Source: Oscillospiraceae bacterium NTUH-002-81 (GTDB lineage: Bacteria; Bacillota; Clostridia; Lachnospirales; Lachnospiraceae). Taken from it: a stretch of DNA of 64,000 nucleotides. The notes below the pieces were generated by a model. It had not been told where the DNA came from, ran no database searches, and worked only from the letters and a program-made list of their open reading frames with translations. Both the position numbers and the translations under genes were made by a program. The stretch spans positions 2,791,001 through 2,855,000 of the forward strand of contig CP136052.1 of the NCBI GenBank assembly GCA_032620915.1, read 5' to 3'. Positions 17,677-25,384 of this stretch are shown here, piece by piece (the stretch's first letter is position 1; the number at the start of each line of letters is the position of its first letter).

Positions 17677-20600
17677 TTAATTCAGCTTAATCTCGTCGCA
17701 ATTCTTCAGCAACTGTTTCAGCTGAGAACGAATCTTCTCTACATAATCATCAATATCCGCATCCGTCTGTAAGGTCTTTGCCTGAAATACAACCTGACGG
17801 TTATAAGCACGGACAACCTTTTTCTTTGCGGTCGCTTGTTCTTTTTCCAGGCTGTGTCGGCTGCACTGGCGGCTTCGGTGCAGGCGGAGCCAGAACAGTC
17901 TCGATATTGCTGACGGTATCATCCTTGTACTGGCACATCGGCAGGAACATGGCATCCAGAAGGGCAAGGCTCTTTAATTCTGCGATTTTCTCCTTGCACT
18001 GACTGAAATATTTATCCGATTTTTCAATCAGATGAGATGCCTTGGAATCGCCGTTTGCGGCAGTGTGGGTTGCTTCCATACACTGACGAACCGTTTCCAG
18101 AACCTCGGCACGTTTTTCTTCCAGCATCTTATCATGGGCAGTACGAACCGTATCCATCAACGGATTCAGTTCACGAATCCGGTTATAATTGAACTTGCTT
18201 CCGGTCTGAACAATCGTAATCAAACGAATGGTATTCAGCGCTTTATGTGCTTCCTCATTTTCTGCAATACGGTCGAGATCGTCGTGCAGAGATTTTTCAA
18301 ACTGCACTGCCTGGTCGAATACTGTTACCTGGGTCTTGAAAAAGTTTTCAATGCCGTTGCTCATGGCTTCCTTGTTATCGAAAAGAGCATCCTCTTTTTT
18401 CAGTACACGCTCAATCAGAGCAATATTGTCTTTCTTCTGAGAAAGTACATCATCCATCAGATGAATAGCTTCCTGCACCAATGCACGATCCGGATATTTA
18501 TGTCCATCATAACGGGCATCCAGAGAAGCATAGTAATCACGCTGTTCACTGAATTTCTCAGTCACAAAGCGAATCAGACCATCTTCATCATCCGGTACAT
18601 CCATAACATCGAAATAATCCCGGAGCATTGATTTCACATCACGCATCATCGTTGCGGAAATGGTTTTACGCTTGCTGATGGAAGTCTTACCAATCTCACT
18701 CTTTTTACGGAGCATATCCGGCAGTTTCGGGTCATCCGGCTGAATGGTATTGCCTGCATACTTGATGGTTACTTTCTGGGAATAAATCAGCTGTGCCGCA
18801 ACCGCAGCAATGTCGATTTCTTTCCAGCCATACGGAATCGCACTGTATTTGCTTTGCACATCTGCCATAGACGTCGGCAGCTTTTTCGCATCCTGCATTT
18901 CCAGATATTCTTCCATAGCAGAAGCAGCATCACGGTTCGGTTCCATGCCCGGAAGTGCTGTTACCGCACCTGTCAGAATCGCAATAATATCTGCGTCACT
19001 GCCTGCATTATCTGTAATCAGGTCGAGCTTGCTATACACATGAGCAACCAGATATTCAAGAGACTGGTCAATCTTGCTCTTGGCATTTCCGGCTTTGATT
19101 TCCAAATGCTCACCATCTACATAGAACTGTGCCCCTTCAATAGCATTTTGCAATTCGGTCATAGCGCTCAGCTCATATTTTCCGGCTTCGTCCTGCTGAT
19201 CGCTGATGATTTTCTGCACAGTTTTTGGAAGCTGGCTTACGTTTCTCTGCTTTACATACTTCCGAATCTTCATGGCGGATTCCAGAGATTCATAGTAAGG
19301 CGTATCAGCCAGAACAACAATTGCTTCGTTGCCTTTGGATTCTGCCATCAGACGATAATCTGTTTTTTCAATGGCATCCGTTGCCACGGTTAGGAAACGC
19401 AGACGCATACCGCCTGTTGCCACACCAACCGTAATGCCGTCAACCATCTGATCGAAAGCAAAGTCATATTTTCCATAACGGAACTTCTTAGTTGTGAAAA
19501 TATCGCCGTAAATCATCTGGGCGATACGCTCTACGATAGATGCGGTATCCACATTGGTATCTCGGATTTCACGCTGAATGTCCTGTTCTTCATCAGTCAG
19601 GAAGTTATAGGTGTCGCCGGTTCTGCCGATATAGTTCTGGCTCATCAGACGGTCAAGGCATCCACGGACAGCTTCACGCATAATAATCTTATCCACACGA
19701 ATATCGTCCGCCATAAGGATCACGATATTGTCCAGATTAGAAGGAATATCATCAATATATCGAATCAAGTACAGAAGTTTCAGTACATCCACATCCTGCT
19801 GTTCGATGCCGTCCCCATTGTCAGCAGCTTTCTGGCAACGCTCAATTACTCGGCGAATAGAACCGTCCAGGAAAGTATGTACGGTATCGTAAAAACGGAA
19901 GAATGGAACAAGTGCGTATTCATCCTTCTCCTGAATTTTCTGTGCAGCTTCCTGGAAACCGGACAGCATGGAACGCTCACCACCGGACAGGTGTTTACCG
20001 GAATTTCCGTGTTTTCGGATTTCAGCAAATACTTTCTGCATGATAATAAACTGATACGGCACGAATGGGAAGTTCTCTGTAAATTCTCTCGGACCGGAGT
20101 AGCCTTTAATGTCCAGAATAGAGCCACTGAAGCTGAATAGGTTACGAAGGACAGAATCATTCTGCTCATAAACACCTTCCAGGTCTTTGGCTGCTTCTGT
20201 TTTCTTTTTTAGAATACGCTTCTGGATGACTTCATCCACGGAGGAAGAAGATAAGCTCAGTCTTGTTTTGAAACGAGCCTGGATACGGGAGAACTCATCG
20301 GCACGAACTTTGATGATTTCATCAATGGCTTCCTGTCCGGTACAGATCACCCAGATCTTACCTTCGCACTCACTTCCGATTTTCTCGGTCAGAGACTGGA
20401 GGTTCAAAAGCATATCGGTATCCGTACCAACATACTGACCAACCTCGTCAATCATAAACAGCAGACGGAAGTTGGCAGGCTTGGTATCTACATAGGCTTT
20501 CATATCTTCCACAAGCTGTGCGATAGAAATTTCTGTTGCAGTTTTATCATTGAACCACGTCTTGGCATCGTCCTCACTCATATCCAGAACTTCCATCAGT

Positions 20601-21226
20601 GTCGGGATGATGAACTTTCCATTGAAAGCAAAGGCACGGCGCATTTCAAGCCAAGGCTTGCCTTTCTTTTCTTCAAAAACTCTGCGGAACTCCTCTGTCT
20701 TACCCTGCTGGTCAATATAACGCTCCATCATGGCAACTTTCAGATTTTCACCGTAAAATCCCAGATGGTTGTAGAACATCTTTGCAAAAACACGAAGTAC
20801 AGCAGTCTTGTCTTTATTGCTGAATCCCTCAATATCAATATTAAACAGAATTGTCTCCGTTGTTCCCTTTGTAGCACGGTCAATCAGCATAAAGGTTGCC
20901 GGATCGTCCTCAAACTTCTTACGAAAACGTTCTACACTCCGAATACCTTTTACCTCTTTATTTTCCAGAAGGTAGGAAAGCATTTTCAGAAAGTGAGATT
21001 TACCACTTCCAAAGAAACCGGAAATCCAAACACCCATATCAGCCGTAGGCTGGTCAAAGGCATCCCCATAATAGTTGAAGAAAGTGATGAAGTGTTTCTT
21101 CAATTCTCTGGTAATGACATATTCATTTAACTCCTGCTCGATTACATCATCAGCAGCCTGATCTACTTTAATTACACCATTGATTTTGCGGTTAATGTCA
21201 TCCGCAAACATATCTCGAATCATCAT
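17677..21226 (-). CDS. brxC: BrxC, large BREX ATPase (one apparent +1 shift near 3' end)
   Basis: The large P-loop ATPase of type 1 BREX (PglY-like). Walker A is GFFGSGKSHFLKM near residue 75 and Walker B LLFMIDEVGQYVG; the following MLLNLQSLTEKIG and long coiled-coil regions fit the family. The frame breaks at a five-base A tract (17842-17846): as written it ends after 12 aberrant residues at 17801, but with four A it continues EQATAKKKVVRAYNRQ to a stop at 17677, giving 1182 residues. Only the last 53 residues are affected, so the truncated form might keep partial function. Start ATG 21226 follows GGGGGATAAAGCC. Confidence 0.94.
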
Positions 21227-21239
21227 GGCTTTATCCCCC

Positions 21240-21800
21240 TTAATCTATGACATTGAATGCCCGATAATAATCATTTGGTGTCAAACGGTTGAACAGTTTT
21301 ACATGACGACCATCAAACTCCCCCGGATACATCACCAAAATCGGAACATCCGAAAAATACGGTTGCAAGGCTTCCAGTAACGTATGGATTCTCATAAACG
21401 GGAATACCTCGCCTACACCTGTCAGCATCAGCACGTCACCCAGTTCGTGTGGCTCATACTGGATTTTTTCAATAAACTCTCCATTGCCGATTGCAGAATT
21501 AAGCTGCTCCAAAAGATAAGCACTCCCGTCAGCTTCTTCCATATCGGGAATCGCATCTGTGATGTCCATATCATCGCAGATAGAGAGAAATGTTTTATAT
21601 AAATTACAAACGATCAAATGGCAATCTAAGAACTGATCGGTTTCCAGCTGATTCACAAAATGGCGGACAACCATTTCATTCTCCGGTTCATAACAGAAGA
21701 TTCTGATATTCACCTCATTGCTGAGTCCTTTGCCTTCCAGGAACTCCGGTTCCTGAATCAATGCCCGAACTTTGTCCAAGCGCTCTTTTATTTCACTCAT
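21240..21800 (-). CDS. brxB: BrxB (DUF1788)
   Basis: A 186-residue core BREX protein, DUF1788 family, which in other systems binds PglZ. Features are the N-terminal SEIKERLDKVRALIQEPEFL and the conserved PFMRIHTLLEALQP followed by PILVMYPGEFDG. Start ATG 21800 follows GGAGGTAACCCG; the frame is open further up through the brxA stop, but the ribosome binding site fixes this start. It ends 13 bases before brxC. Confidence 0.94.
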   Translation of the reverse strand: MSEIKERLDKVRALIQEPEFLEGKGLSNEVNIRIFCYEPENEMVVRHFVNQLETDQFLDCHLIVCNLYKTFLSICDDMDITDAIPDMEEADGSAYLLEQLNSAIGNGEFIEKIQYEPHELGDVLMLTGVGEVFPFMRIHTLLEALQPYFSDVPILVMYPGEFDGRHVKLFNRLTPNDYYRAFNVID

Positions 21801-21811
21801 CGGGTTACCTC

Positions 21812-22417
21812 CTACACAAAGCAATTAAACGCCGGCAGTACCGCCGTGTCGCCATTGCTTCTGATGGCATTCTCTAAAATAGGATGCAGCCATACTGGAT
21901 TCAAATGATCTGCCTTGAGGTTGTCGAGATATTCTGTTTCGACAAGCACTCTGGCAATAATCTGTTTTAACTTTGTTATCGTACTATCGCTCCAGGAAGC
22001 TACGGTATCATTTTGTTCCTGTAAACGCATAAAAAATGTATTCAAATCTATTTTACCAAAAGACGTGTCCCTTAATCTGTACTTCTCACCAATGATGGTC
22101 AGCATAAATTCCCAAACCAGTCGACTCTGCTTCATCAATGCATACAGACAAATCTGTTTTGCCACATCCGTCGGCTGTGACGCAATCGCAGAAATCAGAG
22201 AATCATCTTCTAGCGCATGGAGTCGTTTGATACAGGCTTTCGCCATGCGTGTGATAGATTTTTCCGTTGGATACTGGAAAAGATTCTGCTCTACAATTTC
22301 TTTAACAATCGTATCATCGGAAATTCCTTCTGACATAAGCTTTGCAGTGGAACGCATTTCATAAAAAAGGAACGGCTCTCTGGTCAAAGATGCAATATAA
22401 GGATAAGAATGATCCAT
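21812..22417 (-). CDS. brxA: BrxA (DUF1819)
   Basis: A 201-residue core BREX protein, DUF1819 family, a small all-helical NusB-like DNA-binding protein. It opens with the usual YIASLTREPFLFYEMR and continues LMSEGISDDTIVKEIVEQNLFQYPTEKS. Start ATG 22417 follows GGAGGTGCGGGAAC. Its stop lies immediately before the brxB ribosome binding site. First structural gene of the operon after the HTH regulator. Confidence 0.94.
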   Translation of the reverse strand: MDHSYPYIASLTREPFLFYEMRSTAKLMSEGISDDTIVKEIVEQNLFQYPTEKSITRMAKACIKRLHALEDDSLISAIASQPTDVAKQICLYALMKQSRLVWEFMLTIIGEKYRLRDTSFGKIDLNTFFMRLQEQNDTVASWSDSTITKLKQIIARVLVETEYLDNLKADHLNPVWLHPILENAIRSNGDTAVLPAFNCFV

Positions 22418-22431
22418 GTTCCCGCACCTCC

Positions 22432-22650
22432 TTACTGCTCTTCTTTTTTATCAGGAACAAATTCCATGATATCTCCCACATCACAATTCAAAGCAGAACA
22501 TATCTTTGACAGAATCTCTGTACTTACATTTTCATCTTTTGATAATCGAGACATCGTTGTTGTACTAACTCCTGTCATTGCACGCAAATCTTTCTTCATC
22601 ATTTCTTTATCAATTAACAATTTCCACAATTTCTTGTAACTAACTGCCAT
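22432..22650 (-). CDS. XRE/Cro-family HTH regulator heading the BREX operon
   Basis: A 72-residue protein that is essentially one helix-turn-helix domain of the Cro/C1 type (MTGVSTTTMSRLSKDENVSTEILSKICSALNCDVGDIMEF). It lacks the WYL domain of the BrxR regulators known from some BREX and CBASS loci, so it is a different solution. Start ATG 22650 follows GAGGTG. As first gene directly after the promoter it is positioned to autoregulate the whole operon. Confidence 0.9.
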   Translation of the reverse strand: MAVSYKKLWKLLIDKEMMKKDLRAMTGVSTTTMSRLSKDENVSTEILSKICSALNCDVGDIMEFVPDKKEEQ

Positions 22651-22964
22651 TTTTTCACCTCAATCTTATTTGCTTGAAATATCTGTTCACATGGTATTTA
22701 TCATCATATCATAAAAATGCGTTTCAAACAATCTAATCTATCAAAAATCATAATTCAATTCCGAAATATCGCATTTAAAATCACAAGAAGCACAGCTTAA
22801 TAAGACAAGCTGAAAGTACAAGCACATCTTAATAGCAACGGTTTGTCCAGTATGGGATTTACCATATCTGGTTTTCCTATTTTCTGATGTCCGGAGATAG
22901 AAATTTCCTATGACCTGATTGTCCAAAATTGGACTATCCACCCTTAGGCACTTCTATTCTCTAC
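22651..22964 (-). pseudogene. Degraded 3' part of a DUF6017-like replication gene
   Basis: This 314-base stretch has no intact gene. Frames on the minus strand still spell broken Pro/Asp-rich pieces (SPILDNQ in one frame, KPDMVNPILDKP in another), like the repetitive segment after the HTH domain of DUF6017-type proteins of conjugative elements. The BREX promoter lies inside it (22703-22731). Confidence 0.5.
22703..22731 (-). promoter_or_regulatory. Probable BREX operon promoter
   Basis: Minus-strand -35 TTGTTT (22726-22731), 17-base spacer, -10 TATGAT (22703-22708), about 50 bases before the HTH regulator start. It is the only good sigma-A-like promoter I see for the operon, and the genes downstream are closely packed. 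Confidence 0.6.
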
Positions 22965-23279
22965 TTAATCATTTTCTTCTCCTAATGGAACTTCCCGGAT
23001 AATATATTTGGTATCGCCATAAAAGCCATACTCATTACGCAATCTATGACGTTCCACATATCCATGATGCTCTAATTCCTTAATTGCAGAACGAACAGAA
23101 TCAATCCCATCTCTGCTCAATGTTGCCAGTCCTTGCATATTGTAATTCCAGTCATCTGGCAAACTTAACATCAGCGATAATAGACCTTTCGCTTTCAATG
23201 TCAGATTCTTATTCTTGAAATGATGATTACTCATTACCGTAAAATTCTTAGTTCTCTCTACACGAAAAATCTGTGCCAT
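22965..23279 (-). pseudogene. Truncated HTH replication protein of a conjugative element
   Basis: 104 residues with MAQIFRVERTKNFTVMSNHH, LKAKGLLSLMLSLPDDW and a winged-helix region ending TKYIIREVPLG. This is the N-terminal domain of replication-initiation/DUF6017-type proteins of Firmicute integrative conjugative elements, which normally run to roughly 250-330 residues. A stop follows the HTH domain and the downstream sequence is decayed. Ribosome binding site AAAGGAGG is intact. I read it as an element scar next to the BREX operon. Confidence 0.7.
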
Positions 23280-23402
23280 GCTCCCATCCTCCTTTCCAGT
23301 TCAAAAGAAAAAGACGCAAGCCATATCTTATGACTCACGCCTTACTTCGCTCACAATATTCTATTTTTATCAGTTACCTGCCAGATTAGTTACTGGCAAT
23401 CC

Positions 23403-23816
23403 TTATACATAAATCAATTCCTTGAGAATAATCTCTTCCGCAATCGCTCTGTGTTGATTAGCAGCTCTTACCCATGCCATTTGATCTGCTTTTTTATCCG
23501 GCAGTGGTTCTTTTTCTTCCAGTTGCTTCAGAATCACTTCTTCCCGTTCTCTTGCTGCTTTATCTACTTCCAAAAGGTGTTCTCCAATTGTATCCTGTAA
23601 AAGCATCACCTGATAGGTTGTATTTCGATGGTTTTTCAGATAATCTCTGCGAAGAAAACCATACTTGCCAAGCTGCTCCATCTGCTCACCGGATTTATAG
23701 ATGAGATTCGGGATCAGATATCCATTTACATTCGTATACGTTACATAAACAGGACATTCGCAATCCGCTTTCGCTACTTGCTCATGAACGCAGTTGCTTC
23801 GCTGCCTGCGTTCATT
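23403..23816 (-). pseudogene. tnpV: TnpV-family transposon protein remnant
   Basis: The frame open after TAATAA at 23822-23817 reads into VNGYLIPNLIYKSG, LGKYGFLRRDYLKNHR and the terminal MAWVRAANQHRAIAEEIIL, a TnpV signature (a small protein carried by Firmicute mobile elements). No in-frame ATG precedes the conserved start; the first ATG is internal at 23681 (92 residues), so the 5' end looks lost or uses an unusual start. Further upstream a 38-codon frame from an ATG near 23978 and short peptides are decayed too. Scar of a mobile element at the island's right end. Confidence 0.65.
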
Positions 23817-23917
23817 TTATTAGCACTCTCCATTTCTCATCATTTTTTGACCACAAATTTACGACATTTACGACAAATCTGACACTGCTTTACAATACCA
23901 GACAAAATGACTGATGC

Positions 23918-23949
23918 CCCGGAAAGCCTGTAAAACAGGCACTTCCGGG
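23918..23949 (-). terminator. Strong hairpin between adh and island remnants
   Basis: CCCGGAA and GCCTGT (23918-23931) pair with ACAGGC and TTCCGGG (23935-23949), with a small internal loop. On the minus strand it lies downstream of adh and is followed only by a modest ATTTTG, so termination is possible but not certain. Confidence 0.45.
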
Positions 23950-23983
23950 ATACACAAGACAGGACAAAAATCGACTTCCATTA

Positions 23984-24016
23984 TCAAGAGGTGCGTGCTA
24001 ATAATTTTGTGAACGC
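23984..24016. repeat. Right imperfect direct repeat of the BREX island
   Basis: TCAAGAGGTGCGTGCTAA (16 of 18 identical to 3072-3089) followed by ATTTTGTGAACGC (13 of 13 identical to 3103-3115). Together with the left copy it brackets about 20.9 kb containing BREX and element scars. The first half resembles the right arm of a CIRCE site. Confidence 0.7.
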
Positions 24017-24072
24017 CAGGAAGCATGAATATTTGCATATGATTCAAAATGTTTTATGGAAAGTCCAAAGAA

Positions 24073-25243
24073 TTACATGGACATTTTTACAATTTCCCGG
24101 ATTTCCTCCTTCGTCAGCACCCGATAACCACCTTTCAGGATGATCGTACCCTTCACGATATCCTCGATCATATCTTCTGTCGCGCCAATCTCAGAAAGAG
24201 ACATGGCAAGTCCCAGCTCCCGCATCCAGGCTTCCATGGCGCTGAGCCCTTCCTCTGCCACTTCCCGGTCAGATTTACCGTCGGCGCTTACTTCCCAGAC
24301 ATTCTTGGCAAAGCGGGTAAATTTGGGCAGGCCCGCATCCAGGATGAACCGATAGTAGGGAAGGGACACGGCTGAAAGGGTCATGCCATGGGTAGCATCT
24401 GTGACAGCCCCGGCTGCCTGACCGATCATATGTACCATCCAATCTGTCTTTTTGCCCTTTGCCACCAACGTGTTCAACGCCCAGGTTGCCGTCCACATGA
24501 TATTGCTTCTTGCCTCATAATCCTCCGGATTTTCATTGGCGATCCGGCTGGAATGAATGAGAGAACGCATCAGTCCCTCACTGATGTAATCACTGGTGTT
24601 GTCATCCTCCCCTGAAAAATACTGTTCACAGATATGGCTGAAAATGTCGTAACAACCTGCCACCATCTGACGGTGAGGAAGGGTCATGGTGTACCGGGGA
24701 TTTAAGATGGCAAACCGGGGCATGATCTTCTCATCCCGGAATACATGGCAGATCTTCATCTTGCTGGCATGGTCGGTGATGACCGCACCGGCATTCATCT
24801 CAGAACCTGTTCCTACCATCGTCAGTACACATCCCACCGGCAACGTCTCACAGCTGGGTTCTTCAAACTTCACATAATATTTTTCCCACGGATCCTCATC
24901 GCAGTTGACAGCGACAGACACAGCCTTTGTGTAATCACACACGGAGCCTCCGCCCACAGCCAGCAGAAAATCTGCCCTGTGCGCTCTGGCAATGGCAACA
25001 CCCCTCCCGCAGCTTGTCAGATGTGGGATTGGGCATGACACCGGAAATTTCCGCCACCTGCTTGCCCTCTGCTTTCAGTATGTCCATGACTTCATCATAG
25101 ATGCCATTTTTCTTAATGGAACCGCCGCCATAGACGAGTACCACATTTGGGCCGTATTTCTTCAGCTCTGTACCCAGCTTGCCCAGCGCCTTTTCTCCAA
25201 AATATAATTTTGTTGGATTACAATATGAAAAATTTCCTAACAT
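24073..25243 (-). CDS. Iron-containing alcohol dehydrogenase (one apparent +1 shift)
   Basis: Group III iron alcohol dehydrogenase of the YqhD/butanol dehydrogenase type, reducing aldehydes with NAD(P)H. Features: LYFGEKALGKL, VLVYGGGSIKKNG, VGGGSVCDYTKA, and metal-site motifs CYDIFSHICE and DATHGM. A four-base G tract (25001-25004) shifts the frame; with three G the N-terminal NPTSDKLREG joins VAIARAHRADF and the protein is 389 residues. Start ATG 25243 follows AAGGAG by seven bases. It lies 141 bases after the glycyl radical enzyme, behind a terminator, and probably removes the aldehyde that enzyme makes. Confidence 0.88.
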
Positions 25244-25287
25244 TCTTTTTCTCCTTTTGAATATTTTCCGAATCTGCCGGATAAGCA

Positions 25288-25339
25288 GAAAAACCTCCAG
25301 GCAGGGTAAGCCTCTGTTACTTCTCTGTCTGAAGGTTTT
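25288..25339 (-). terminator. Terminator between glycyl radical enzyme gene and adh
   Basis: AAAACCT(T)CAG-CAG arm (25325-25339) pairs with CTG-CTG(G)AGGTTTT (25290-25304), one mismatch and one G-T, followed by a TTTTT run on the minus strand. Partial read-through into adh would be expected. Confidence 0.75.
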
Positions 25340-25384
25340 CATTTATATGTTACATTTGTTATCCTGGTGTTTCAAATACCGGGA

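Noticed and set aside
22741..22941. 66-codon frame upstream of the HTH regulator
   Set aside because: Overlaps the BREX promoter and reads as broken pieces of the dead replication gene.
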